Shown: positions 42,980-54,112 of the stretch, piece after piece
Layout: every line of letters begins with the position of its first letter
How positions within the stretch are numbered: the first letter of the stretch is position 1
Source of the DNA: Cladocopium goreaui
Lineage: Eukaryota; Sar; Dinophyceae; Suessiales; Symbiodiniaceae
Direction: 5' to 3'
NCBI GenBank assembly: GCA_947184155.2
Contig: CAMXCT020000397.1
Location: 186,001-250,000, forward strand
Length of the DNA: 64,000 nucleotides
Made by a program: the position numbers and the translations under genes
Notes under the pieces: generated by a model
What the model was told of the DNA's origin: nothing
Seen by the model: only the letters and a program-made list of their open reading frames with translations
Database searches by the model: none

Positions 42980-45810
42980 CCAGGCGCTGGCAAAGGGCTG
43001 CCGCTGCAGGGCAACGTGTTTGTGGTGACCTGGGAAGACAGCGGCAAAGCGGTAAAGGCCCACAGACGGGTTTTGTGTCGTGATGGGCCGTGCTTCGCGC
43101 ACGTTTTGAAACCCTCTAAATGGAGTATGGCGACATGGCCAGGCGCTGGCAAAGGGCTGCCGCTGCAGGGCAACGTGTTCGCGGCGGTGACCTGGGAAGG
43201 CAGCGGCAAAGCGGTAAAGGCCCACAGAGGGGTTTTGTGTCGTGATGGGCCGTGCTTCGCGCACGTTTTGAAACCCTCTAAATGGAGTATGGCGACATGG
43301 CCAGGCGCTGGCAAAGGGCTGCCGCTGCAGGGCAACGTGTTCGCGGTGACCTGGGAAGGCAGTGGCAAAGCGGTAAAGGCCCACAGACGGGTTTTGTGTC
43401 GTGATGGGCCGTGCTTCGCGCACGTTTTGAAACCCTCTAAATGGAGTATGGCGACATTGCCAGGCGCTGGCACAGGGCTGCCGCTGCAGGGCAACGTGTT
43501 CGCGGTGACCTGGGAAGGCAGTGGCAAAGCGGTAAAGGCCCACAGACGGGTTTTGTGTCGTGATGGGCCGTGCTTCGCGCACGTTTTGAAACCCTCTAAA
43601 TGGAGTATGGCGACTGGCCAGGCGCTGGCAAAGGACTGCTGCTGCAGGGCAACGTGTTCGCGGTGACCTGGGAAGGCAGTGGCAAAGCGGTAAAGGCCCA
43701 CAGAGGGGTTTTGTGTCGTGATGGGCCGTGCTTCGCGCACGTTTTGAAACCCTCTAAATGGAGTATGGCGACTGGCCAGGCGCTGGCAAAGGACTGCTGC
43801 TGCAGGGCAACGTGTTCGCAGTGACCTGGGAAGGCAGTGGCAAAGCGGTAAAGGCCCACAGACGGGTTTTGTGTCGTGATGGGCCGTGCTTCGCGCACGT
43901 TTTGAAACCCTCTAAATGGAGTATGGCGACTGGCCAGGCGCTGGCAAAGGACTGCTGCTGCAGGGCAACGTGTTCGCGGTGACCTGGGAAGCCAGTGGCA
44001 AAGCGGTAAAGGCCCACAGAGGGGTTTTGTGTCCTGATGGACCGTGCTTCGCGCACGTTTTGAAACCCTCTAAATGGAGTATGGCGACATGGACAGGCGC
44101 TGGCAAAGGGCTGCCGCTGCAGGGCAACGTGTTCGCGGTGACCTGGGAAGGCAGTGGCAAAGCGGTAAAGGCCCACAGAGGGGTTTTGTGTCGTGATGGG
44201 CCGTGCTTCGCGCACGTTTTGAAACCCTCTAAATGGAGTCTGGCGACTGGCCAGTGCCAGGCGCTGGCAAAGGACTGCTGCTGCAGGGCAACATAATCGC
44301 AGTGACTTGGGAAAGCAGTGGCAAAGCGGGAAAGGTCCACAGAGGGGTTTTGTGTCGTGATGGGCCGTGCTTCGCGCACGTTTTGAAACCCTCTAAATGG
44401 AGTATGGCGACTGGCCAGGCGCTGGCAAAGGACTGCTGCTGCAGGGCAACATGTTCGCAGTGACTTGGGAAAGCAGTGGCAAAGCGGTAAAGGCCCACAG
44501 AGGGGTTTTGTGTCGTGATGGGCCGTGCTTCGCGCACGTTTTGAAACCCTCTAAATGGAGTATGGCGACTGGCCAGGCGCTGGCAAAGACTGCCGCTGCA
44601 GGGCAACGTGTTTGCGGTGACCTGGGAAGGCAGTGGCAAAGCGGTAAAGGCCCACAGACGGGTTTTGTGTCGTGATGGGCCGTGCTTCGCGCACGTTTTG
44701 AAACCCTCTAAATGGAGCATGGCGACTGGCCAGGCGCTGGCAAAGGACTGCTGCTGCAGGGCAACGTGTTCGCGGTGACCTGGGAAGGCAGTGGCAAAGC
44801 GGTAAAGGCCCACAGACGGGTTGGCGACTGGCCAGGCGCTGGCAAAGGACTGCTGCAGGGCAACGTGTTCGCAGTGACTTGGGAAAGCAGTGGCAAAGCG
44901 GTAAAGGCCCACAGAGGGGTTTTGTGTCGTGATGGGCCGTGCTTCGCGCACGTTTTGAAACCCTCTAAATGGAGTATGGCGACATGGCCAGGCGCTGGCA
45001 AAGCAGGGCAACGTGTTTGCGGTGACCTGGGAAGGCAGTGGCAAAGCGGTAAAGGCCCACAGAGGGGTTTTGTGTCGTGATGGGCCGTGCTTCGCGCACG
45101 TTTTGAAACCCTCTAAATGGAGTATGGCGACTGGCCAGGCGCTGGCAAAGGACTGCTACTGCAGGGCAACGTGTTCGCAGTGACTTGGGAAAGCAGTGGC
45201 AAAGCGGTAAAGGCCCACAGAGGGGTTTTGTGTCGTGATGGGCCGTGCTTCGCGCACGTTTTGAAACCCTCTAAATGGAGTATGGCGACATGGCCAGGCG
45301 CTGGCAAAGGACTGCCGCTGCAGGGCAACGTGTTCGCGGTGACCTGGGAAGGCAGTGGCAAAGCGGTAAAGGCCCACAGAGGGGTTTTGTGTCGTGATGG
45401 GCCGTGCTTCGCGCACGTTTTGAAACCCTCTAAATGGAGTATGGCGACTGGCCAGGCGCTGGCAAAGGACTGCTGCTGCAGGGCAACGTGTTCGCAGTGA
45501 CCTGGGAAGGCCCACAGAGGGGTTTTGTGTCCTGATGGACCGTGCTTCGCGCACGTTTTGAAACCCTCTATATAAATGGATTATGGCGACATGGCCGGTG
45601 ACCTGGGAAGGCAGTGGCAAAGCGGTAAAGGCCCACACGGGGGTTTTGTGTCCTGATGGCCCGTGCTTCGCGCAGGTTGTGAAACCCTCTAAATGGATGT
45701 AGTGGAGTATGGCGATATGGCGACATGGCCAAGCGCTGGCAAAGGGCTTCCGCTGCAGGGCAACGTGTTTGCGGTGACTTGGGAAGGCAGTGGCAAAGGC
45801 TTTGGTGTCT
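42980..45810. repeat. 158-162-bp satellite, about 18 units
   Basis: Unit CCAGGCGCTGGCAAAGG ... AACGTGTTCGCGGTGACC ... CGTGCTTCGCGCACGTTTTG ... AAATGGAGTATGGCGAC. Starts include 42980, 43139, 43301, 43460, 43618, 43776 and 43934. Two sub-types alternate: GACATGGCC with GGGCTGCCGCTG (159 or 162 bp) and GACTGGCC with GGACTGCTGCTG (158 bp). Truncated units occur near 44830, 45005 and 45500-45700. It is far more GC-rich than its surroundings. Both strands are widely open (ORFs up to 278 codons on the minus strand), but 158-bp units shift frame from copy to copy, so conserved coding is unlikely. Confidence 0.95.
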
Positions 45811-45944
45811 GGTGGACCATGCAGGCCGAGGTCCTAGCAGGCCAACGCCGCACACCTGCGGTGATCCCGGGCGCCGCCCCGCCTGGGCCAAGGCTAGGCA
45901 GGGGTCGGCGGATTTTGATTGGGGACATGGTGATCATCTATTAG
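45797..45944 (+). other. GC-rich open stretch after the satellite
   Basis: The last unit runs into GFGVWWTMQAEVLAGQ then PAVIPGAAPPGPRLGRG, GC-rich and open to 45944. It may be a genuine exon from which the satellite unit was amplified, or chance. Confidence 0.25.
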
Positions 45945-45949
45945 GTTTC

Positions 45950-47035
45950 GGGGGCACCCTGCATCATTCTTGCTGTCAAAAATTGTCATAAATTGGGGTA
46001 TACCCAAGTTTTCAGACACGCCGAAATGAAGGTGATGTGTATTTTTCTTGTTGCGAGATGAGGATTGTATCTATGGATAGGTTGGGCAGCTTGATTGGTT
46101 CATTGAAGGAATGATTGGTTCATTTGCTGAACTCACTGCTAAGTCTGGGGTTTTCATATGCTCCAGCAAGGGGTGCAATGTGGTAAACCCAAGTATAAGC
46201 CATCACCACAAATGGGCGGTATATACCATCCCCAAATGGTAAGTTTATGGCATAGGGTTTCTCACATTATACACCCCTCCATTTCTGCACTCGGCAAAGT
46301 TGCAGTTTTAGAAGATCACTTTCAACAGATCATTGGAGATACACCCACGAGGTGAAGTTCAAGCAGGGAATTTACCACTAAAGATCCCTTTTTTCCCCAC
46401 CATGTTCTCTCTTGCTTCCGGGGCTATTGCCTTTTTGTTATCCTGTTTTTGCTGTTTTGTTTTTGTTGTTGTGGTGGGTGGCTGTTTGAACGTATTTTGC
46501 TCATATTTTCATCCCCTCTCACTTGGGCTTTCTATTTCCCTAATGGTCTCTAATTATCCTGAAGGAGATTCAGATAGAATATGTTTTTTTTGTGGGGAAA
46601 ATGTTTGAGACTCCCATATTCTATCCACTTCAGGATGACTTATATCCACTAGAATTGCATGCCATCAGGCTATTCTCCTGATCACCCTTGGTGGCGGGCT
46701 GCCAACAGGTCGGTGGTTTCATTTCCTTCATGCTTTCCAGATGTTGGAATGATCTGGAATGATCTAAAAAGCGTGTTTCGTCCTGCTTTGTAGAAAAAGA
46801 TCAAGTATGTATCATCTTCCGTCTATGTTTCCCAAGATAGAGGTACCCCAACTCATCATAACTCATCCAAGTCATGGCATTCAAGACCATGACTTAGTAT
46901 ATCTTATAGTATATCTTAGTATAGATTAATGATCTATTATGATATCCATTGGATATCCAGTGATTCATGCCATGTTGCTGAGAATATGTTTGCAATATCC
47001 TAGTATTGAAACTCATGGTGACGACTGGATCGACC
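45950..47035. other. Intron-like, no supported feature
   Basis: T-rich stretch (46380-46520) and short inverted pieces (e.g. GGTAAACCCAAG at 46181, GGGGTATACCCAAG at 45996). No exon seen. Confidence 0.4.
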
Positions 47036-47041
47036 TCCCAG

Positions 47042-47170
47042 GTCACCTGCATCGGTGGCAGTCAGCGCTGTGGCACTGGGGAGGGCATGAAGCTGTGCCC
47101 ATCCGGCGCGGTGATCTCGGTGGGGACGACCTGTATCGACCTGCCACTGCGATGGATGGGGGGATGGTGA
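47042..47170 (+). CDS. Cys-containing exon at the start of the 47-kb block
   Basis: After GACCTCCCAG: VTCIGGSQRCGTGEGMKLCP then SGAVISVGTTCIDLPLR. Five Cys, Gly-rich. It links the Cys-rich series to the Thr/Ser exons that follow. The end is uncertain. Confidence 0.6.
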   Translation, partial: VTCIGGSQRCGTGEGMKLCPSGAVISVGTTCIDLPLRWMGGW

Positions 47171-47382
47171 AATCCCAGAAAAACGCTGATGACTTGGGGA
47201 TGATGGGATGATGGCTCAGGGTTTCTAATGGTTTCTAGCACAACTGGGATTGCAACTGATGATGGGATGATGGTTTAGGGTTTCTAGTGGTTTCTAGTGG
47301 TTTCTAGCACATGAACTGGGCAACGATTGCAACTGGTTTTGAACTGAGGTATGGCGCTCCAGCCACGCAGACTCGCAGACTC

Positions 47383-47497
47383 AGCACGACCACCGCCAAG
47401 CGAGAGACATGCAATGCCATCATCACTATGTCATCTTTGCGCAACTTGTCGTGGCGGAGTATGGCATCCAAGCGGGTGGCATTGGATAGGAACTGGT
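47383..47497 (+). CDS. Exon 'TTTAKRETCNAIITM'
   Basis: LSTTTAKRETCNAIITMSSL then RNLSWRSMASKRVALDRNW, TGA at 47497-47499 or earlier donor. The TTT....ETC pattern recurs at 57241 (GETCETTSNAL). Confidence 0.45.
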
Positions 47498-47604
47498 GAA
47501 GCACCCTGGTAAGTCCCTGAGGGGTTATCCCATTTATGACTGGCTTGTAAACCACTTGCTAACCAGTAGGTCTTTCAAAGCTGATTTGACTTCGCCTCCC
47601 CGAG

Positions 47605-47693
47605 GAAGTGATGCTAAGAAGAACGTGGAGACCGTGAGGGTGAAGATCACCAGCGTTCCTTGCCGAAGTTGTATCCAGACATTGCCCATAGCG
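47605..47693 (+). CDS. Paralogous block 2, exon 'GSDAK-ETVRVK'
   Basis: After CCCCGAG|: GSDAKKNVETVRVKITSVPC then RSCIQTLPI. Partner of the exon at 7277. Confidence 0.6.
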
Positions 47694-47909
47694 GTGTCGT
47701 TTTTGGGTACTTTATGGCCATCTTTAGCCCGTCCTTAGCCACATCTCTACAGCAATGTACAGATTGGACCTAGATGTTGATTTCCTTTCACCCCTAGAAT
47801 TCACACAACCTTTATGATACTGTGGATGGTTGCGAAATCCTGCACCAGTTGAAAACGGTGGTTTATCCTATTATTTGTACCTGGCAGGATTTCTTCCATC
47901 CTCAGTATG

Positions 47910-47995
47910 TCTGTTTCCTAAAATGGAGGTACCCCTAGTCATCATCCATTTTTTTATAGGATTTTCCCTCAAAAAAACCATCCATTGACGGGGTT
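47910..47995. repeat. Partial foldback element, family B
   Basis: GTTTCCTAAAATGGAGGTACCCCTAGTCATCATCC and a matching ATCCATTGACGGGG right side. Confidence 0.45.
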
Positions 47996-48171
47996 CCCTC
48001 ATCATCACCATTACTTATCAGCACCTTGGATAGTTGAAAGCCTATTAATCATGGATCATAAGGGGATACACCATCTATAATCACCAATGAACATTAGTAA
48101 CTGGTGCATCTATATCATCTATGTTTCATCTATAGTATGAACTGGTGTATCCCACACTATACTACTATGGA

Positions 48172-48284
48172 TACTGGTTATTTAACATAGCCATGGAAAA
48201 TGGCACATTTATAGATGGTTTACCGGGGTTTACCTATTAAAAATGGTGATTTTCCATGGCTATGTTAGTCATAGCCAGATGGTA
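48172..48284. repeat. Foldback element, family A
   Basis: TACTGGTTATTTAACATAGC ... GCTATGTTAGTCATAGCCAGATGGTA. Confidence 0.8.
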
Positions 48285-48416
48285 CAACAAGTGACAAAGC
48301 TGAACTAAGGCTGTTTGAGGAGAGTTACCCCTAAACAAAAGAACATCCACAGATATCATCAATGAACTGGTGCAGGATTTCGCAAGCCTCCACAGTAACC
48401 ACTGCCACACTGCCAC

Positions 48417-48510
48417 AGGTCCTCCAGGTTTCTTCGGAGCTGCGAACGACGCTGGCCATCAAGACGACGACGGGCCGTGCCTTGGATGGCGTTTCTGGGC
48501 TGGGTGTAGA
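48417..48510 (+). CDS. Exon 'VLQVSSELRTTLAIKTTTG'
   Basis: VLQVSSELRTTLAIKTTTGR then ALDGVSG, between CACAG and a GGGCTGGGTGTAG stretch. Thr-rich beta-like segment. Not matched in block 1. Confidence 0.45.
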
Positions 48511-48539
48511 TGCAGAAGACAGACATGTATGACATCATA

Positions 48540-48740
48540 TACTAATATTAATATATATATATAATATTATAATATATATATATATTATAATATATATATA
48601 TATATTATAATATATAGTATATATTTTTGATTATTTATTATATATTATAATATATATATATTATAATATATAGTATATATATTTTATTATATATTATATC
48701 TTATATATTATATATTATTTATTAATATAGGTAATAGGCA
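48540..48740. repeat. Alternating TATAAT low-complexity DNA
   Basis: Inverted ATATATTATAATATAT units, strongly self-complementary. Confidence 0.9.
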
Positions 48741-48907
48741 ATAGGTAATTAAGATAGATTGGATGTGTCGATCGGATTAGATCAGATCAGATTAAATCAG
48801 ATTAGATAGATCATCATATGCATGTGAACAGAATGTGCTTGACTGGGCACGTGCTGTGTATCACCCTGTGAAAAATCGGGCCTCATCCACGAGGTCGTCT
48901 GCAAACC

Positions 48908-48970
48908 GGGACTTCCACCAGCACCATGATCTTCGGAATCGATAACCAAGGACTCTGGGAAGGGTGAAGG
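48908..48970 (+). CDS. Paralogous block 2, exon 'STMIF-IDNQG'
   Basis: GTSTSTMIFGIDNQGLWEG. Partner of 8213-8263. Confidence 0.5.
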
Positions 48971-49149
48971 AATGCAACAATGGATACAGTGGCAACCTGG
49001 ACTGTCCGAACTTTCCAAAACCAGCTGTCCACAGACTTTGGAACTACAAACAAGGGATTCTATCGATTGAGGTTCCCATTTGATATTGTTTTTTGGTATT
49101 GTTCCCGTCCTTTATTCCTCCATGTCCTCCCTTTTGTGAATGGCCTAAC

Positions 49150-49282
49150 GGTAGGAATTACCACGACAGTGACTCCAACGGTGGTGTGTGAGCAGTTGAA
49201 GAAAATGGTCAAGAGCAGCAGCCCATCGCTCACGGACGTGTCTTGGCAGCTTGGAGTCCGGAGGGTTTTGGCAGCAAAATCC
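49150..49282 (+). CDS. Paralogous block 2, exon 'VCEQLKKMVKSSSPSL'
   Basis: VGITTTVTPTV-VCEQLKKMVKSSSPSL then TDVSWQLGVRRVLAAKSC. It shares VTP..VCEQLKKMVKSSSPSLT with 8777-8935, while the tails diverge completely. Confidence 0.7.
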
Positions 49283-49840
49283 TGCCGATGACAAAACAAA
49301 ACACTTGGAAATTAGGAGGTACAAATCATGCACAACCTGGAAGAAAACTGTCCTCATAAGATATCAACACATATCAACACTAATCTATGAAAATTCAAGG
49401 CTTCGCATTTCTCTCATCGAGATGTCACCTGGGCTTTTGAAGTGATCGAGTCCGTGAACATGTTCCGGCCATTTCTTGGAACATTTTCTCCACAGAGCCA
49501 TCTCTGGGACCGTGATGGTGATCCTCATTGACTCAAATATACGATGACAATTCATGATGACGAAACAAATCCTTGTTGATCATGATGAACACATCACAAG
49601 ATGTCATAATTCTATGTTTATTCTGCTATATAGGAATTATTTTTATATATGATTGTATGATATCATTGGGTCATATTTATATATACATTTATTTGATCAT
49701 CATGATGATGGTTTACTGAACTTCGTCATGTGACTCCCCGGCCCATCCCGGCCCGCCATCTTGAGGCCGTTGCTGCAGTCGGAGTCATGAATTCACAGGC
49801 TGGGGGAATCATCATGAATGTGGGCCTTATTTGAGATTAG

Positions 49841-49958
49841 TAATGCCATCTGGTTATTTAACATAGCCATGGTATAGATGGCGATGATTTTCCCAGCTAG
49901 AAACCTCCATTTATTTTGGGGATTTTCCATGGCTATGTTAAATAACCAGATGGTATTA
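49841..49958. repeat. Foldback element, family A, best preserved ends
   Basis: TAATGCCATCTGGTTATTTAACATAGCCATGG with CCATGGCTATGTTAAATAACCAGATGGTATTA. The loop carries the same AGCTAGAAACCTCCATTTAT as the copy at 12417. Confidence 0.9.
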
Positions 49959-50505
49959 CTATTAATATTGTAATTTACCCAGAAATCTTGGGAAAATGAT
50001 GGAAAATGATGCAAAATGGTGGAACACAATGGAAAATGTAGTTCTATTTAGGTCGGTTTCCTGGAATTTTGTTGGGGCTTTAAACCAGTATCGATGGATT
50101 GTATATGTATTGTTGCTGAAACATCATGGCATTGCGTGGCATCGCAACAAGCGGAACAATCACAACGAAGAAAAAGGTTACCCCCTGTAATCCGCAGTTT
50201 TGGAGATTCAGCTTCCAGTGCTATTTCCGTTTGTTTTCCTGAAGATTTTGCCACATCTCTGTCAAGCTGGTTAAAGCTTTGTAACGAAGAAAGCAAACTG
50301 TTTCCATGGAAAAATGGAGCTTCGAATAAGCACGGACCAGATCGGTATATTGGATTTTCTTGTGGTCATCAAGCAATTTTGTATGGTGACTGGGAACCAA
50401 CTCTCTCACTCCAAAGATTCAAGACATTGACACAGTGAAACATCACCCCCTTGGGACGAACGGTTTTTTCCCCATGGGATGATCGATGCCGATCGCGAAA
50501 AATTA

Positions 50506-50621
50506 GGTCGGTGTGAACCTGGAAATCGCCACCAGCGAATTGACCAGTCGAAGCAAAGCTGCGGTGGTGCAGAGACAGCAACAGGCGGAAGACCGGAAGA
50601 CCATATTTGAAGCCCTGATAG
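50506..50621 (+). CDS. Paralogous block 2, exon 'VNLEIATSELTSR'
   Basis: After AAATTAG|: VNLEIATSELTSRSKAAVVQ then RQQQAEDRKTIFEA. Partner of 9952. Confidence 0.6.
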
Positions 50622-50715
50622 CCCTGTAAAGATTCCCCGAAATAGTGCATTTGGAACTCCGAGACTTGAACTTTTTGGAGTTGCAACTGTTTTTTCTACA
50701 TTGATTTATGAGATG

Positions 50716-50802
50716 ACAGCTTGTGCAATTGAAGATTGCAAGATAGCCAGCGAGGCTGGAATCACTGTCCGCACTACCGCTTCCACCAGCCAGGCGGGCT
50801 GA
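50716..50802 (+). CDS. Paralogous block 2, exon 'CAIEDCKIASEAGIT'
   Basis: TACAIEDCKIASEAGITVRT then TASTSQAG, TGA at 50800-50802 or an earlier donor. Partner of 10222. Confidence 0.55.
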   Translation, partial: TACAIEDCKIASEAGITVRTTASTSQAG

Positions 50803-51063
50803 AGGGGGGCCGTATGACCCGTGCCAAATGATGTGAAGTTACACACTTTGAACAATGGAGCGAGATGCTTATATGAGCTTTTTTTATAACTATACATATA
50901 ATTAATAAATAAGTATAAATATGTATAGAACTGATCACGATATATACTTACAACAAATAATATGCATAAATAATTATATAATATATATATGTATATGGCT
51001 GTGATTGGCTGTGTCTTTTTTTAACGTGCGCAGATTTTAGTAAAGGCAGGATGTTCGAGTTGT

Positions 51064-51464
51064 GCGAATCATACCCCCGAATCATACCCCGAATCATACC
51101 CCCGAATCATACCCCCAAAAATCACGATTATGAATGTTTCTTTTGGGATCGTTTGGGATTGCATTGGCCTCACTAGTTTCAATGGACCTGACAAGCTAAT
51201 TGACCAGTGCTGGCCAAGACCCGATGATCCCTGGCTACCTTCACGTACCTTCACGGAGTGGCGAATCTTCTCCACGCGCACAGAGTCTCATCATTATCCC
51301 TAAGCTGGCTGGCTCTGCTGGCTGGCTGGCTGGCTGGCTAGGTGGCTGGCTCAGTTGCTGCTGCTGGTTGGGTGGCTGGCTATAGGGCTGGCTAGTTGCT
51401 GCTGGCTGGCTGCGTGGCTGGCTGCTTGCTGTGTTGCTGATGAGGCTGATGAGGACTCCGGCTG

Positions 51465-51517
<53 letters not shown>

Positions 51518-52231
51518 AACCAAAAATCCGTCGAAGAGGAACATTAGCCTAAGCGTAGCTGAGCTAAAGGTACATGAGAAGAACATCCAGAAGAGACGCC
51601 GGCAGGCCGGCGGATATAAATCATAGATGTGCATTTAGGTCTTCACATTCTTCACATTCAGGTCCTGTCCAAGGTCGTCTGGCAGGTCGAGCCATTGCAG
51701 CCATTAAGTAGCAATCGTAGTAGGTTGATGGTGGGAAAAAGAGACTCAAGCAACAAAGCTTCCCGAATTCAAAAAAAAATGGGTTTCCGAATCATACCCC
51801 GAATCATGCCTGAATCATACCTCAAACTTCCAAATTCTGAACCTTGGTACATTTGCAAGATCAGAACTTGTGTTTTGTGAGCTCTTTTCTTTGCAACCAT
51901 TCGCAACGGGCTACACTACGCCTCCTGCTGCTTCTGAGAAAAATCCGACAACAGCACCCTGCAGCGGCATCCTGCAATGGCACCAACATGCCAACTCCAA
52001 AGCGCACACACCACTCTGACAGCAGCACGCACAGCGTCAACAGCATGCCAGCTCCAAAGCGCTCCACGTATCGTATAATTACCAACAGTTGAAAACATTT
52101 TCGGGGTAAGTGTGGGTAAATAACTATACGTGGAGGATGCAGGGAAACACTAAATCAAGGTCCGCGAATCATACCCACGAATCATACCCACGAATCATAC
52201 CCCGAATCATACCCACGAATCATACCCCCTA
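51064..52231. repeat. Three clusters of CGAATCATACCCC
   Basis: Clusters at 51069-51113, 51788-51822 and 52166-52231; units of 12-14 bp (GAATCATACCCCC, GAATCATACCCAC). Confidence 0.85.
51297..51516. repeat. GGCT tetranucleotide array
   Basis: TGGCTGGCTGGC runs interrupted by GTTGCTGCTGCTGG; perfect (GGCT)n at 51463-51513. Confidence 0.95.
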
Positions 52232-52312
52232 GTCAAACATCCCCGGTTGGGCACGCTATTTTGAGACATACCCATATTTGTATATATATATATAATTATA
52301 TAATTAAATATA

Positions 52313-52402
52313 ATGTGGTAAACCCAATAGTAAACCTACCATCTGGGGATGGTCTACCACTGTCGTAATATTGGGGATGGTTTATTATTGTGTTTACCAC
52401 AT
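52313..52402. repeat. Foldback element (ATGTGGTAAACC arms)
   Basis: ATGTGGTAAACCCAATAGTAAACC pairs with GGTTTATTATTGTGTTTACCACAT. A half copy (ATGTGGTAAACCCAAGTATA) lies at 46179. Confidence 0.8.
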
Positions 52403-52765
52403 CAGACATCAATTCAGAAATTAAATCTGACAATGGTACGCTGCTGCAAGGATGGATCTTTTTGAAGTCTCTTCACGATAGTCTGCTTACCCCAAAGACC
52501 ACCATAACATTACAATCCATTCCAAGTAAGCTCATCAAGGACATATACATGCTAATCCCCCCAAAAAAGATAGACAAAGTAAAATCCTCCGGACCTAAAG
52601 TGATAATTTGGAACCAATGTAGATACAGTATATAGTATGTAATATCATGTAATATCATGTTGTATCATATTGTATATATATATATTTATTTATTTAGTTA
52701 TTTATTTATAGCTATATATATATATATATTTGAATACATACGTAACATCATTACATATACATATA

Positions 52766-53371
52766 TATGGTAATATAGACAGATAGATGGTTTGATAGAT
52801 AGATACTGTAGATAGATAAGATAAGATTGGATTAGATAGATAGATAGATAGATAAATAGATAAATAGATAAACAGATAGATAGATTAGATAGATGAGATA
52901 GAATATATAGATAGATTAGATAGATTAGATAGATTGGATAGATTAGATAGAATATAATAGAATAAAATCGAACAGAATCAAATAGAATCAAATAGAATTT
53001 TATAGATAGATAGATAGATAGACAGACAGATAGATAGATAGATAGGTAGGTAGATAGATAGATAGATAGATGGATGAGATAGATTAGATAGAATAGAATA
53101 GAATAGAATAGAACAGAACAGAACAGAACAGAATAGAATAGAATAGATAGATGAGATAGATTAGATAGATTAGGTAGAATAGAATAGAATAGAACAGAAT
53201 AGAAACGAATCAAATCGAATCATATCGAATAGATAAGGTAAGATAAGAAAGATTGATAGATAGATAGATGAGATAGATTAGGTAGATTAGATAGAATAGA
53301 ATAGAAACGAATAGAATAGAATAGAGTAGAAATAGAATAGAAGATAATGGGATAGATAGATAGATAGATCG

Positions 53372-53402
<31 letters not shown>

Positions 53403-53630
53403 GATAGATAAGGTTAGATAAGATTAGATAAGATTAGATAAGAATAGAATAGATAGATAGATAGATTAGATAGATTAGATAGATTAGATAGATTAGGTAG
53501 AATACAATAGAATACAATAGAATACAATAGAATAGAATAGAATAGAAACGAATCAAATCGAGTAGATAAGATAGATAGATAGATTGATTGATTGATAGAT
53601 TGATAGATTGATAGATAGATATGTACAATA
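52766..53630. repeat. GATA/AATAGA satellite, about 0.87 kb
   Basis: TAGATAGA units mixed with AATAGAATAGA and TTAGATAGATTAGA. Minus-strand frames (e.g. 52698-53213) are low-complexity artefacts. Confidence 0.95.
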
Positions 53631-53986
53631 TGTTCATTTATGCAAAGGTCAAAAGACATGGAGCCAATGAAACCAAGCTCTTGTGACGCCCTTGGCTCAG
53701 GCCTCTCAGGCCTGCCCGAACTCCGATCTGGGGGCGTAGAGTGAATCTCTTTTTAGATGGAAAATCATGTGGAATTATCTTTTCCTATTGATGAAACTAC
53801 ATATTTCTATGGGAACTATATCGAATTACATATTTTTGTTTTCATGATCCCCTTAATATTAAACAGCCAGAAACCATGCTTTAGTAGGGGATTTATATAC
53901 TTTTCCATGGGATGATTAGGAGCGGAGGTGTTTAATATAACGGGGATGGTGATTGGATTGTGGTTTCTAGCCAGGCAGCCAATGCC

Positions 53987-54112
53987 ACCATCCTATAAAC
54001 CACCCTAAAAATGGTTATTTTACATCATCCCAAATAGGGGTACACCCAATTTTTTTCACCCAAAATTTGGGATGATGTAAAATAAACATTTGTTGGGTGG
54101 TTTATGGGATGG
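53987..54112. repeat. Foldback element with about 48-bp arms
   Basis: ACCATCCTATAAACCACCC..TTTTACATCATCCCAAAT pairs with ATTTGGGATGATGTAAAA..GGGTGGTTTATGGGATGGT; the loop has a GGGGTACACCC. Confidence 0.85.

Larger units (their letters stand above)
50803..52735. other. Mostly non-coding, repeat-bearing
   Basis: Contains GAATCATACCCC clusters, a (GGCT)n array and a hairpin at 52313. The frame at 51844-52092 has two Pro/Lys/Ser-rich repeats (NMPTPKRTHHSDSSTHSV, NSMPAPKRS) that could be an exon; unproven. Confidence 0.35.

Noticed and set aside
42904-45944. Overlapping 70-278-codon frames on both strands
   Set aside because: All follow the 158-162-bp satellite. Units of 158 bp change frame, and the same peptide appears in different frames and on the opposite strand.
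52698-53659. Minus-strand hydrophobic frames (YLSIYLSI, FYSILF)
   Set aside because: Low-complexity reading of the GATA-type satellite.
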